Shown: positions 11,172-24,370, numbered from the stretch's first letter. The stretch is 64,000 nucleotides of DNA from Ligustrum vulgare (GCA_963555705.1 OY743184.1:26498639-26562638), one strand, 5' to 3'. Notes: generated by a model not told the origin, from the letters alone. A program made the numbers and translations.

Positions 11172-13530
11172 TTGTGCTCCTTTACTTATATGCTTAAAAT
11201 TCGGTCAACTAATTGTGAACTTTTTGATCTTGACCCAGAAATTGAGAGGACTTTTCGACAGCAAAGGAGAGCAGTACGACAAATGGCAGCTAACAACATC
11301 GACGACAGAACTCTTAAACAACTGGCTACTCCCGATGTGGCTCAACAGCCATTATGTATTACTTTTCCAACGGTAGAAGAAGGAAGAACCTTTGAGCTAA
11401 AATCCGGGTTGATCCACCTTCTACCTACTTTTCGGGGACATGCCGGTGAAGATCCATATAGACATCTAAAGGAGTTCCATGTGGTTTGCGACAGTATGAG
11501 GCCCACGGGCATTACCGAGGAGCAAATAAAAATGAGAGCCTTCCCATTCTCATTGAAGGATGCCGCCACCGACTGGCTCTATTGTCTACCATCAGGGACA
11601 GTCACTACTTGGAATGACATGAAAAGACTCTTCTTGGAAAAATATTTCCCTGCATCGAGGGCTGGTACCATCCGAAAAGAAATATGAGGGGTGCGCCAGA
11701 ACAACAATGAAACATTATATGAGTATTGGGAGCGTTTCAAAAAGATCATCTCCAGCTGCCCCCATCATCAGATTGGCGAGCAACTTTTGGTGCAATACTT
11801 CTACGAAGGTCTAGCGCCAATGGACAGAACTAATGGACAAGACGCCAGAGCAAGCACGGGCTTTAATCTCCAACATGGCAGAGAACACTCAGCAATTCAA
11901 CTCGAGTAGGGAATCCCAAGTCCGTCGAGTAAATGAGGTAAGTAGTACCAATATTGAAGGTCAATTATATGAACTAACGAATCTTGTTAAGCAACTTGCT
12001 GTAGGGAATTTGAAACAAGTCAAAGCTTGTGGGATATGTTCAAACTTTGGACATCCAACAGATACCTGTCCGGTATTGCAAGAAGAAAACAATGAACAGG
12101 TAAATGCTGCTGGAGGTTTCCCTTTCCAAGGGCAACAGTACAACCCATATTCAAACACGTACAACCCCGGGTGGAGAGATCACCCCAACTTGAGCTACGG
12201 AAATAACAAACCCCCAGGTTTTACTTAAAACAAGCCACAAGGACAATTCCAGCAGCAAGGAACCTTTCAACCACAGGGGCAATATCAACAAAAACCTCAA
12301 AATTCAGGTATGTCTCTTGAAGATATGGTTAAGATGTTGGCAACTAACACGATGCAATTCCAACAGGATACCAAGTCAAGCATTCAAAACCTGGAAAATC
12401 AAATGAGCCAAATGGCCACTGCCATAAATAGATTGGAGGCACAATCTGGAGGGAAGCTACCATCACAGCCCATGGTGAATCCTAAAAACGTGAACGCCAT
12501 AACTCTCCGGAGTGGAAAGGGAATTGAAGGTCCGCAATTGGAACCGGCTGCACCCGAAGTGGAGGAAGATGGAAAGGAAGGAGTCGGGAAGAGAAACGAC
12601 ACTTCGCAAAACCCTCAGGTAAAAACTAACTCCCATTTAAATGTTAAACTAACACCCCCACCTTTTCCTAGCAGGTTAGCGAAGACAAACAAAGAGAGCA
12701 AAGAAAAGGACATGTTAGAAATGTTTATGAAGGTTGAAATCAATATCCCGCTATTGGAGGCCATCAAGCAAGTCCCTCGGTATGCAAAATTTTTAAAAGA
12801 TTTATGCACTAGCAAACGGAAACTGGTGGGAAATGAGATGGTAAGAATGGGTGAGTCTGTATCTGCACTTCTTCAAAGAAAATTACCTCCCAAGTGCAAG
12901 GATCCAGGTATGTTTACCATACCTTGTCAAATAGGTAATAAGAAAATAAATCGTGCTTTAATAGACTTAGGTGCATCTATCAATGTAATTCCTAGGTCCA
13001 CCTATGCATCATTAAAACTTGCCAAACTGACTGAAACTAATGTTATAATTCAACTAGCCGATCGTTCTAATGCTTATCCTGACGGGGTAGTTGAAGACAT
13101 TCTAGTGCAAGTAGGAGGGTTAGTTTTTCCTGCAGATTTTTATGCATTGGACATGAATGATGACCACTCCCCCAACTCCACTCCTATTTTGCTAGGGAGA
13201 CCATTCCTAAAGACATCTAAGACTAAGATAGATGTTAGTAGTGGCACACTTTCCATGGAATTTGATAATGAAATTGTTCAATTCAATATTTATGATTCCG
13301 TGAAGAATTTTGGTGATGATCCTATTTATTCTGTTAATGTTAATGACTCTTTAGTACAGGAAGTTCTCGATATTGGTGGAAAGGACTGTCCAAAGTTACC
13401 GAAATCAGGTAAAATCCCATCCATCTCATTACCAGTCTCTGATGAAAAATCTCTACCCCCTGTTTTGCAGGCCATAATGAAGAGCATGAAGAAGAAATTG
13501 AGCTTTGGGAATCCAGTTGACCCCGGATGA
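11172..13530 (+). pseudogene. Athila-like gag-protease, broken by two stops and a frameshift
   Basis: Gag packages the element RNA; the protease would process it. Seen in order: gag capsid region (FRGHAGEDPYRHLKEF, MRAFPFSLKDAATDWLY, FLEKYFPASRA, YFYEGLAPMDR), a CCHC zinc knuckle CGICSNFGHPTDTC near 12028-12070, a Gln-rich linker, the NAITLRSGK motif near 12493, and a retropepsin domain with active-site ALIDLGASINVIP near 12955 and ILLGRPFL near 13185. DLGA in place of DTGA is common in Athila relatives. Lesions: TGA at 11685-11687, a frameshift near 11830, TAA at 12226-12228. The frame ends at 13530 with no RT. The true start is unclear; the Met at 11283 (MAANNIDD) is as likely as the upstream one. 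Confidence 0.9.
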
Positions 13531-15762
13531 AGAAGGAAGCAACCTGTCGAGCCAACGACAGTAAAAAAGGGCGCTGCTCGGGAGGCAACCCGAGAGGGAA
13601 GTCTCTTTACTCCCCCATTTTTCTTTTCTGTTATTGTTATTATTAGTTCATTTTACTTTATTGTTATTTTCTTTTTCTTTTTCCGTTTAAGTGAAAAAAA
13701 AAAAAAAAAAAAACTCAGAGGCAACCTTACGGCCGTATGACACACCTTATGGCCGTAATTCAATTTTTAAACATTTATTCAGAAACCACCTTACGGCCAT
13801 AAGACACATCTTTACGGTCGTAATTAACCTTTCTCCAAAATTTTCAGAGGCTTGATTACGGCCGTAAAACACATCTTTACGGCCGTAAATCCAGAAATTT
13901 CAAATTTAAAAATTTGTTTTCCCCCTTTTATTGTTTTGCTTTTCAATGAGGACATTGTTTTTTCTAAGTGTGGGGGGGATTAAATTGATTGTGAGCTTAA
14001 TCTTGTTCTCTACTTTCGTTACCTATCTATGCTACTTAGGTCTTAAACCATACTTTGATAGGAAGCAACCCTACTTTTGGTTCATTTTTTTGAAAAAAAA
14101 ATCATTGCATAATTGGATATTAATTGAGCACATAGAGATGATCTCGCCTAAACCTGCACGAATAGGTTATAATTGAATTGTAAAATTGTTAGATGTCTAC
14201 AACCTAGTCAACCCAAACAGAAATGGACATATTACCCTTCATGTGTAAACCTGAGCGCCCCAATTCCAACGGAAATTATTATACTTTCGTGAGTAGTGAT
14301 GGTTTGAATACTTTTAACCGTTATCCTCGACCAATGGACTTAGATTTGGAATGAAGATCAAGCAATGACCTATAACTCATAATTGGATGGGAGAAACACG
14401 TGAAAACCATAATTTGTGTGAGCTTTTGAGCCTAAGAGCTGTTTTTAATACTTATGAGCTCGTAATTCTTTGATGTGTGTCCTGCATGGTTGGGTTATGC
14501 TTGGATGTGCTTTCTTGTGCATACCGTTGTAGCTTCTTGATTCAAGTACAAATTATAGCAAAGGCATTAGGTTAAGCAAAATTTGACTTGCTAAAAGAGG
14601 CTACCTTGCTACATGGACCAATAGAAGCCCCTTTGAGCCTTAGCCTTTCTTTGAATCTTTGATGCCACGATACAAGCCACGAATACCTTTTCTTTCGCAT
14701 TGTCTTTGTTTTGGACCCATAAAGAAGGGATTCGCAAGCTTTTGTTGATTGAGGATTGTGCTATGGTCTAAGTCTAAGAAGTTGAAATGGTTATCTTGTG
14801 TTGGGCGATGGCTGTGTAATGGACTAAATTCAGGGGATTGTAATTCTATCTTGTACCAATTGATGACTGCGTAATGATTTGAAAAAAAAAAAGTTGCAGT
14901 CTATAATCGAAAAAAAATCGAAAGAGAAAAAGCAATGAAAAGGAAGTTAGTCATGAAAATTAGTAGTTGAGGATGTCAAACACTCAACTTGTGAAAAAAG
15001 AGAGAGAGAAAAGAAAAGAAGAGATTCAAGTGTGAATAAAGTTGGGTAGCGGGAAACAATAAAGATCATATTAAGGGAGAATGAAGTAATGTTATTTTGA
15101 ATTGACTTAGTTTGCGAAATTCCTTTTCGACTCAGCCTAAATATATCCTTTTATCCTACCTGAGTCGAAGCCCCGCTACAACCAAATAAAGACCTTCGCT
15201 TTGCACTTGTGTTATTGTTGGCTCCGGTTATGACAGTAAGGCAATCTGTGGTACTGACTTATCCATGCAGAGAGATGAGCGAAAATTCAAACCCTTATAC
15301 ACTTTGTGCGAAGAGAGAAATATCTTGTGAGGGTGTTAACTCCCATTACATATGCTTATGAGTGGTTTGAATTGCTTGGTCTAGGGTTGGTGCTATGAAT
15401 GTGGTCGGGGATACTGTGTTGATTGAATTCACATCATAATTAACTCGATTTACGCGACTGATTTCCTCTAGAGTTGGGTGAAACTATTTTCCTTATAGTC
15501 ACTCAATAATGGTTGGGAGGTGAGTGAATACGAGAGGTGCAAGGAAATAAACCATATCGACCCATGATTGGGATGGAAAAAAAAAGGTGCGTTGCATCTC
15601 TAGCACACACTAACACAATCCGATTGAGCAATGAAATATTTTTGCTAAAGAAAAGTGGGTTGCAACCTCAAGTCTCTAAATTGTAATCTGTTGTTTAAAT
15701 CCTATTCTTTTCTCTGTCTATCTTTGTTCGAGGACGAACAATGGTTCAAGTGTGGGGGGATT
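13531..15762 (+). other. 3' non-coding region of the Athila-like element with two polypurine tracts and palindromes
   Basis: Begins with GCTCGGGAGGCAACCCGAG, a hairpin common in this lineage. Three palindrome pairs of the ACGGCCGT type lie at 13727-13890 (best copy TTTACGGCCGTAAA, 13876-13889). A PPT-like AAGTGTGGGGGGGATT sits at 13965-13980, and the true PPT (AAGTGTGGGGGGATT) abuts the 3' LTR at about 15748-15762. No conserved protein is seen. Confidence 0.75.
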
Positions 15763-17101
15763 TGATAAGTGTTATATTAACGTTTATTTGATGCACTTAT
15801 ATCCTTGAATACGCAATAATGTGATTCTATCTAAGTATTATTAATGCATTTTATATTTTATATTGGATAGGATCATAAAAGAAGAAAAAAGGACCAAAAT
15901 GCACGCAAAACTGAAGATTGTGGACTTAGATGCAAAATTGGTTACGGCCGTAAGGTTACATATTCACGGCCGTAAAAGTGGTAACCGTGTTAAGACAAAT
16001 CAGCAGAAACCTCTTTACGGCCGTAAAGGAAATGTTACGGCCGTAACTATTCAAGTCAAAAATTTCCATATTTAATTCTTTCCATAATTTTGGGATTTCT
16101 TGATCCCAAAGTTAGGGCACGAAATTGAGGCTATAAAAAGGGAATTTCATGACAAGAAAAAGAGACTTTTATTATTTTTGAAAGAGGCTACACATTGAGG
16201 AAAATTGAGAAAAAAATATAGAGCATTTTTGGAAGATTTTCAAGCCAAGAATATCAACAACAATGGAATTCATGAAGCAACTTGAAGAATCTACCACAAC
16301 CATGCTAGGCTAAATTCCATATCTTGTTCAAAGGGGAAGTTGTGTCAATTCAATTATGTTATTTTCTTTTCCTACAAATTAGTAGCATGAATTTATTCCT
16401 TTATTTCAATTGTTGGATTATTATGTTTTGAATGTTCAATTGAGTTTATTTGATTAATAGTTTAATTTGGCCAATTGGATTATTGATCTTTGGATTCATG
16501 AATATGCTATGTTTAGATTCTTGATCCGTAATTGTCATTGAATCTTTACTTTAGTAGCAAATAAATCTCGTGCAGGTTTAATAATAATTCAACTTGGATT
16601 GATTAATTCGAGCTTGTGTAATTAACGATCCAATTCAATCTATTCTTCTAAATTTTCATACTAGTCGTGCATTAAATTCTAAGAGCTTGTTTAGGATTGT
16701 CCGTGGCTAGAATTGGTTCGAAGAGCTTGTTTTGAATCAATACACATAAGGAAGAATTTAGATAATCAGAGCTTGTTGATTATTTATGATTGATAATTGA
16801 ATTAGGGATAGAAACACGTTACAATGAAAGATATAACATTAATTGAGGGCACAACCGAACCCGAGAACAAGATTTATTCTCATATTATTTCTCTAGTCAT
16901 ATTTAATTGTTTATTTTTATGCATATTTTTTATTCAAGCAATTTCAAACAACAAACCCCCCATTCCATTCTAATTGATCGAACAACTAAAATTAGTTTCC
17001 GTTCCTCGTGGGATCGACCCTTACGCTCACTACTACATTATTAATTAATATTTAGCGAGTAAGGAATTATTTATTATTTTGGTGCATTGCGACACGCATT
17101 A
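15763..17101 (+). repeat. 3' LTR of the Athila-like element
   Basis: Near-identical copy of the 5' LTR, ending ATTA where the 5' copy ends ATCA. Palindromes and TATA box are kept. Followed by the TSD ACAAA. Confidence 0.95.
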
Positions 17102-17602
17102 ACAAACTAAGGTTTCAAACATTAAAAATTGATTTGGTTTGGTTTACGAAACGAAATTATTTGATTTGGTTTCAAAAAATTCCAAACCGTTCTAAATGGT
17201 TTGGTTAGAGAATTTTCTACAAACCGCCCAAATCAAGCTGTTTTCACCCCTAATGGAAAGGTGAATTGATTAAAAGAGATGCTCACTTAAAAAGTTAGTT
17301 AATTATTTGTTTGTGACATTATTTCATTTCATATTTCGACAGTATTTTTAAAATTCATTACGTTTTAAAAAAAAGCATTGTCTTGTGTTACCCATTCGAA
17401 ATAAATATTAAAAGGATCATGTTATTTTTCAAAAAGGCACCATAATTTGAGAATTGTTCTGAAGCATAAAAAATTGAATATATTTGTTAACAACCCTTTC
17501 CAAAATTTCCCATTGAGAAATCAACATTGAAAGAGGTGGCTAGCTTCTTAACACAATAATTATGATAGTAGTACAACATAATGATACTTGTAACTATAAC
17601 AT

Positions 17603-19147
17603 ATGAGTTACAAAAGCAACATGATAGTATGTATGCTAACATTGTGTTTATTTGTCTCAAATAGTTGTATGATAAACAATCACTTACGAAAAGATGTGAG
17701 ATTCCCAAGAAACTATACAATGCAAAGTGGTAGAAAAATCTTCAATCGGTTTGAGATACTGAAGATGATTGGTTTCATTGGGAAAGTTTTTCAATTGGGT
17801 TTAGTTGTGGACCATGAACTAAGTCACTACTTGGTTTTGCAATCTTTGTCAAAGAGCTATTCAAAGTTCATTATAAATTTTAACATGAATGAGCTTGAGT
17901 GCACACTCCATGAGTTTCTAAATATGCTTAAGATTGTTGAGTCAAATATCAGGTTTGATAATGGGAAGTTTCCTGGGCAATGATTCCTCTAAAATGAAAT
18001 TCCAAATGAGGCTTTGATCAAATAATGCTAAGACAAACAAAACAACAGTCAAAGTATTGAAGGACCATCCAAATTTCAATGACCCTTGTTTTCATTTGGA
18101 ATGAAATTTTGTTTGGAAGAAGAACTTTAAGGCTTACCTCAAAAACTTGAAAGTAAAGAAGTCTAATGAAGCTTCTATTACAAATAATTTTTGTTGAGGT
18201 TGATTTAGCTATTTCTTTAGCCTCTAGGTATTAGATACCAGGTTTGGATCTTATATTTGAATAAATATGCCCCAACTAAAGAAAATATACTACTACGAAA
18301 GAAATAAGTTGACCTACAAGACGGAAATGAGAAGGTTGTTGCATAACCTATAGGGACAAATTTCTTGCCATTGCCTTACAGCATAGTATTAGAATTATAA
18401 AAATGTCATTCTCACCATTGCCACGAGCATTATTTTGATTTCATATTTAGACATGAATTGTTTAATATTAAGGACAATCATTGTTCCATTTTATCTTGAG
18501 AAGATATCAAATGGGTGTGGTGAGTTACAATATGATATTTATATTCTAGATAGTGAGTTTTCTATTAAGAGTATAGAGAAATAAAAGCGTAAGAGAGTTA
18601 ATCTAAAATTGCATATCTCCCATTTCAAAAATAAAAAAATAAAAAAAATTACATATCTCCACCACATATTACGTCACATAAATGAAAATGCATTTCCAAA
18701 TTGCATAGAGATGTATATTTGAGTTCAATTGATTTTGAATCACTTGACAAATGCAATTCATACCTGCTAGGAAAGATAACCAAATCTCCTTTCATGGAAA
18801 AGAAGAAATATTTGCATAATTACTAGACCTGGTACATAGTGATGTATGTGGATATCAATTACTGTTAGAGGTATTTTCTCTTACTCCATCACATTTACTA
18901 ACCACCATTGAAGATATGATTATGTATACTTGATGAAATTCAAGCTAGAACTGGAGAAAATAATGACTAAAAGTATTCTAAAACTAAAATCAGATCAAAG
19001 TGGAGAATATCTTAAAGGGGATTTTCAGATTATCTAGAGGAGAATAAGATTCCCTTGCAGTGGACTTCAACTTATACACCGCATGAAAATGATGTACCTA
19101 AACAAGAAATCGTACACTATTAGATATGGTACGATAAATGATGACCC
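17603..19147 (+). pseudogene. Decayed Ty1/copia gag and integrase remnants
   Basis: A 126-codon frame (17603-17983) carries a copia gag (UBN2-like) signature: LGLVVDHELSHYLVLQSLSKSY, FIINFNMNELECTLHEFLNMLK. About 850 bp further, frame-shifted pieces of integrase are readable: DLVHSDVCG near 18830, LKSDQSGEYLKGDF near 18990, YTPHENDVPKQE near 19070 and a terminal LDMVR. Many stops and shifts; the protease region is not recognisable and RT is missing. I see no LTRs for it. Confidence 0.75.
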
Positions 19148-19170
19148 GTAGAAAATACAAGTCAATTGGA

Positions 19171-20447
19171 TGATAAACGAGCTACATTGTGCACATAAGG
19201 AGCTAACAAAGTCAATCAAGGTGCAAAATGGAGCTAAAGTGAAAGAAGAAGATTGAGGGCTTAATCGAATGAATCAAGATAAAAATGAAGTTAATTGGAA
19301 GAAACCAAAAGTTCAGATATTAAATGGCTCTAATTAGAAGATGAAGGACTTGAGGTGCAATTAAAAAATGAGAACTAGCTTATGCGGAATAAACGATGAA
19401 AATTGCATGAAACTATTATAACTGCGCAACCACGCCTTATAAAGGCCTGCGGCCGCATGAAGGTCTTTAAAATTAACAGTGTCGAAAAGTAATGACCCTA
19501 CGGCCACAAGATTTATAACCGTACAGTTGCACGCTCGTTCGACTGGGCCGATTACTGGGCCTTTTAACTCGAATTTCAACAGGTTTCTCTCTATTTTGCC
19601 TAGGTTTTGACTACAACTATATATATATAGACACACACACGACAAGAGGCATGTTTTTGGTGAATGATTCAAGTTTGAAGATTCTTCTACAACATGACGA
19701 AAATAGGTGATAAACTCCAATTATTCTTGTTGTAAATTATCTTCAATTATGTTTCTATGCTAGATTTTTATATTAGGATTGTGATGAAACTTTATCTTCC
19801 GGATTCCATGTTTTGATTTATTGTTTAAATTATGCAATTTATTGGTTTGAGCAATTAATTCGTTCTTTCATGCTTATATAATTATTTGATCATTAATTAT
19901 ATAATTATTGTGGTGTTTTTCTAAGTTCGAAAGATTAGAATTACATTATACAAGTTTTAATCGCCACAAGGTTTGATAGAGGGTAGAAATATACTCATAT
20001 GTTTTGTGTAATCTTCAATAGTGTCCACAAAACAATAATGTTTTTTTACATGTTGATGCTCATCATAGGAAAAAAGTCGCTTGCATTTAGAAAAAAGTTT
20101 TATGCACCGTTCGAAAAGAGGGCTTATATAACATTAGGAACATGAATTTTAAAAATCGAATAAATTGTTGTTAAACGTTTAAGTCAAGATATGGATGATG
20201 CAGATAAAGTGGATTCATAATTTTGACATATTTGTTTCATATGTTTTATAAAAATCAATTCTTTTCGTTTTTCTAGTTTAATTGGTAATTTAGTTTAGTT
20301 TATAAAAATTCTTAAAGTGGTTTTCTAGTTCCGGTTAAGAAGTATAATCTAAAATAATAAATTGTCTTAATCGTTGTGAGTACGATACTAAGACTTAACA
20401 ATTCACTATATTATTTGTGCGATGTGTACATTTGCGGTTAGCAAAAG
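19171..20447 (+). repeat. Probable gypsy LTR remnant (solo or truncated)
   Basis: Begins TGATAAACGAGC, like the Athila-like LTR, has a TATA run (ACTATATATATATAG near 19615) and a 3' part ending in GTGCGATGTGTACATTTGCGG, an arrangement seen at gypsy LTR ends. A GC palindrome TGCGGCCGCA (19448-19457) lies upstream of the TATA run. I could not find a target duplication or primer site, so the 3' border is approximate. Confidence 0.5.
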
Positions 20448-20489
20448 TAACTTCTGGTTCAGTTTTGTAAAATTGAGCATGGAATTACT

Positions 20490-21029
20490 TTAACTACTGC
20501 CAACTTTGAACATAATTTGCTGGAAAGTTAATGAACTATGAGAATGCAACATAGTAAGTGAACTTGGGAACAATCTCTTTTTATGATAATCTGTAACTTC
20601 ACCACATTGTAATGTAAAATGTCCTATGTGTTCCAAAGTGGATATTTCCCCTAACCCAGTGAATAAGGAAGATTCAAGTAGCCTAAACCCTCTAGACCAA
20701 GGATACGCTTGATCTACACAATATGTATAAGGTTTCCTATATGTTGGACGAATTACTGGACGAGTTCCGAATGTCATTTGATCTTGTAAGATCTCCATTA
20801 TTTGCTCCTTTAATATAGCATTGGGATCAAATTGAGCTCCTGCTGATTGTAGTGCATAAGGCACCGCCGGTGGTGATCCCAACATTAGCCATAAATAAAC
20901 CATTGTTTGCTTCATTAACACCAAATAATGGCTGGTTTGCTCCTTATTTTGGACATTTTCCCTCATTTTAAAGGTACCCCATAGTGGATATTCCAGCATC
21001 TCCCACGTTAGAGGGTCCAATACCCCCAT
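20490..21029 (-). pseudogene. Ty3/gypsy gag fragment, minus strand
   Basis: A 179-codon frame contains a retrotransposon gag entry motif: PTYRKPYTYCVDQAYPWSRG, SLFTGLGEISTLEHIGHF, TLQCGE and KKRLFPSSLT. These match the conserved head of the gag domain in plant gypsy elements. The rest of gag (WYANLP-type region) has lost its frame. The minus-strand upstream part (21030-21360) looks like a shifted gag N-terminus. Pol is absent. Confidence 0.65.
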
Positions 21030-21862
21030 GTTGGATGTACCAATATGCGGTGTTTCTAGGTCCTAAATTGTATTTACGACTGGTAATAAATTTTTGCATT
21101 CATGTTTGGTGAGTTATTACCTATTAAGCTCCGAGTTTGGAAGTAGTTACTCCCTCCCATAGGGTTTGTTTGACATACTTGACCTACTAGTTGGCTTCAT
21201 AATTGATATGAAATAATTGTTGTTCACTTTTTTACATAACCGTCATCCACTTCTTCTAGTAACTTCCCTTGATGATCCAACTTGTTTCATCCACGTTCTC
21301 ATTAATTGTTCACATCGTGGTAACTACTAGCAAAGGCTCCAAAAGATTACCTTGAATCGCGGTGTAAGCTTTGGAAACTACTTCTTTGCTTGCTCATCGC
21401 CCAATGGTCCATATGCTCTGCAATCTCCCATTCGCCCAGACATGCTCTGTTCGCCCTATCGCCCAGATATCACTTTGATATTTTTAATGGGCTCTTATGT
21501 TTCGGACTTCCATATTGGGTCTTTGAATTGGGTATTTTTATGTGCCAACATAATGTCTCAAAATATTGATGGGGCCATTCTAAGTTGTTTTGACAAGTTC
21601 TGTTTCTTGTCTCAGTTTTATGCCTTGTACGGTTACAGATTCTTCATTTTATGGTTTTCTAAATTAGAAACCTATAAATTGTGTGCTTATTGTTGATATT
21701 GTACTGAGTTTGTAGTACAAAAAACACTTAAAATGTAGAATTCAACTTGGCTATTATTTCTTTCTGTTTGGTATTTTGATCTACCAAGGGTCGCATAACA
21801 ATTAAATAAAAGGGCAAAAAAAAAAAATCACATTATGGTATATTGAACTAGTATGACATTTA
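21030..21862. other. Non-coding stretch, probable gag-flanking remnant
   Basis: No protein recognised. A short repeat of CGCCCAGA/CGCCC units at about 21388-21475 gives a 114-codon frame that looks like low-complexity sequence rather than a gene. Confidence 0.35.
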
Positions 21863-22045
21863 GCCCCTGTTTGAGACCTATTATTTCAAAATAATATGGT
21901 TTGTAATAGTAAATTTTGGAGAATGTGTGGTTAACAGTAAAGAATCTTTTTGAGTTTATGTGTAGATTATTTTATTGGTAAAATGTGCGGTTGAAGATGA
22001 GTTTTGAAATAATGAGATTTGAAATAATGAGTTCCAAACATAGGC
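21863..22045. mobile_element. PIF/Harbinger (Tourist-like) MITE, 183 bp, TSD TTA
   Basis: Left end GCCCCTGTTTGAGACC and the reverse complement of the right end GCCTATGTTTGGAACT are similar, and both continue into TATTATTTCAAA-like sequence. TTA flanks both sides (21860-21862, 22046-22048), the usual Harbinger target. Non-coding. Confidence 0.75.
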
Positions 22046-22384
22046 TTATATTGCCTACACTGTAATTTTCCTGCAATTTGCTTTGACTAAACCTTTCTTC
22101 TTAAATTGTGCCAATGAATCAGATGGATAATGGACAGTCTTGATGAATATAAAAAGGGAGCGCCTTGAAGAAATAAATGATGAGTTCAAACTATATCGCT
22201 TGTTCGGTAAAATCTTGCAAGCATACGAGATCGTTGTACAAGTAATAATATTTGTGATTTAAAAGTATTGTTCAAACAAGGAATAAGTTCTAGTCTTAAT
22301 TATCAGTCTTCTGTTGATTCAATTAAGTGAAACAATTAAAGGGAGTTTATTTTAGCTATTCTAAATTTTGCAATAAATAAAAAT

Positions 22385-23540
22385 GTTGGGTAGTAAATAT
22401 GAACAGAGGACGTGTATTAGAGTCCGAATCAACCTATTATTTTCTATCTCAATTCATCAAATTGTAGTTTAATTCGTTTATGCATTAGTTGACAATCTAT
22501 AATTCTCATGCAATTATCTTTCTTTTTCAAGACAAATTAAATATATCCTAAATATGACCCATATCTTTTTCCAGTCCGAATATGAATATTTAAAACTCTT
22601 TAAATCACAGAATTATTAATTAAACTGCACATGTCATAGTGTTATTCCTAACATTTAGTGTTCATGTGTTAATCATGCAATGTTCTAACCTATTGTGAGT
22701 TTTCCAACACTACAATAAACAATAATATATTTAATTGATAGCCAATCAATCTAATAATAAAAATACGCATTCAAGATTAATCAAGAAACACAAGAGTTCT
22801 CTAAACTACGAGTTTTTGAGTTGAAATAAATAAACAATAAGTACCATCTCATCCAATACATGAAAGAAATTAGACTAACATATTTATGATTAATTACACG
22901 TGAATAAATATGAAAAAATAAAAAATAAAAAATCACCCGGACTGAAATAACAATGTAAGGAATGTAGACAATCAAATATTCTCCTTGACTCTTCAAAAAG
23001 AATTTTTAAATCTTCAATTCATGTGCGTTTTCTTTGAATCCGCAAGTTAATTTCTCCCAATTTGTTTCCTCTCTTTTATAATGAAAAGAACCCTTAATGT
23101 AGATTGAAAAAGATACATATGGGCCCCCTAAAAAGCCCTAAAAACGTGCAAAATGGAGTCATAAAACAAGTCAAAAAGGGATTCCTAAATAGAATAAGAT
23201 TCTGGAATTCGTGCTATCTGGGAAACCATGCAATTGAATGGTTATAACCATTGTGATTGCATTGTTATATCCATTTTGGTTCTGTTGCTCAAACAGGGTT
23301 CCTTGTGATTGCAAGACATAATGCCTATGTGATCACATAGGCAAAAACCTTCTCTCTTTTTTTTCTTTTCATTTGAATTAGGCCATTTTTATTTGTAGCA
23401 CAAGTTCTTCAACTTTTGAAAGTTTACGAATTGGTCCTTCAATTAGGCCATTTTTCTCCGTCTAAACTCCAAACACGTCCAAATTCAAGTTTTTCCTAAA
23501 ACAAACAAAATCAACAAATAATTTAGCAATATCACATTAT
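22385..23540 (-). repeat. Probable gypsy LTR on the minus strand with two perfect palindromes
   Basis: Read on the minus strand this has the architecture of the Athila-like LTRs: a start near TGTGATATTGC (about 23540), palindromes GCCTATGTGATCACATAGGC (23323-23342) and AATGGTTATAACCATT (23237-23252), then a TATA box (TTATAAAAGAGAGG near 23075), and an AT-rich R/U5-like part. Borders are estimated; no target duplication found. Confidence 0.45.
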
Positions 23541-24026
23541 AAAACACTTATAATTTTCTAAATTTAAGACCAAGATAAGTACATCACTGCCACATGATCT
23601 TGAATTGTGCAAAAGCTTGCCCAAAGAGACTGAATCCCGGGAGGCAAATCCAGAACATCAAGAAACTTGAGATGTCACTCCTAGGAAATATGATGAAGTT
23701 CGTTGATTTTGTTCACAGTTATATTGAAGGACCGCTCGAGCATTATTACTTAATGAATGCACTTTTGTAATTTGCAGTCTTCCATATCTATTGTGTATCT
23801 TAGTTCAAGGTCATTGCTTTAAAATTAGATTAAATGAGGTTTCGTGTATAACTTGCAATATGGATAAATTGTGCATGTATTTCTCATTTTTCGATATTGA
23901 TTCAGCCTCATTGTTTTGTTAGTCTCTTTTAATACATTTCAGTACAAGCATTTTTTGCTTATTTGACATTTCAGTGACTGGATATTTCCTACTACAGAAA
24001 AATCACATTGGTAATGTTCTCATGGT

Positions 24027-24195
24027 TAGTGGTGGATCCAGAAACTTTGTTCAGTTCGGGCAGACATCAATAAAATTTTTTTTGGATAGGGCAGACTTAA
24101 GTTATAATAGCTTTATTTTTTTAGTCGCAATAAAAAAATCACCGAATCCAGCACGGACGGCGTATCTAACTCGTCACAAGGTAGACCCGCCCCTA
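24027..24195. mobile_element. Small hAT-type MITE, 169 bp, TSD CTCATGGT/CTTATGGT
   Basis: Ends TAGTGGTGGATCCA and GTAGACCCGCCCCTA are inverted repeats. The flanking 8-mers (24019-24026, 24196-24203) match at 7 of 8. The core contains TTTAGTCGCAATAAAAAAATC, related to the elements at 9168 and 24371. Confidence 0.8.
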
Positions 24196-24370
24196 CTTAT
24201 GGTGTAAATTTTTAAGCTATCATTAGTGCGTTTTCTTGCCCACACAAGTAGTAATATGCCATCCCTAGATAGTTATTGGGATGATGGGCTTTCACAGGGC
24301 TTGGTGGCCTGTCATTACTGGATATGCACCTGACCATGTTAAAAGCATGTCAGTCGGTCAGCTTTACACA

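Larger units (their letters stand above)
9697..17101 (+). mobile_element. Complete Athila-like Ty3/gypsy element lacking RT, RNase H and integrase (7405 bp, TSD ACAAA)
   Basis: Two LTRs (9697-11034, 15763-17101) flank an interior with a tRNA-Asp primer site, one decayed gag-protease gene, a 2.2 kb non-coding region and a polypurine tract. The 5-bp TSD ACAAA is perfect (9692-9696, 17102-17106). After the protease domain the sequence goes straight into the 3' non-coding region, so the polymerase genes are missing rather than decayed. By eye I count roughly two dozen LTR differences over 1.34 kb (about 98% identity), so the insertion is fairly young although its gag is broken. It probably moved with enzymes from a full-length relative. 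Confidence 0.93.
8121..17252. mobile_element. Non-autonomous hAT element (about 1.7 kb of its own sequence) hosting an LTR retrotransposon and a MITE
   Basis: Left end TAGGGGTGAATAAATC and right end GTTTTCACCCCTA are inverted. Both subterminal regions carry matching repeats of opposite orientation (AATGGTTTGG, TTTGGTTTGG). Flanks CTGGAATG (8113-8120) and ATGGAAAG (17253-17260) match at 6 of 8 positions, consistent with an aged 8-bp TSD. Between the ends lie about 1.7 kb of non-coding DNA plus a complete retrotransposon (9697-17101). No transposase is seen. Confidence 0.75.

Noticed and set aside
21352..21696. 114-codon frame as a host gene
   Set aside because: Composed of short CGCCCAGA-type repeats and hydrophobic AT-rich sequence; no homology recognised and no splice or promoter signals.
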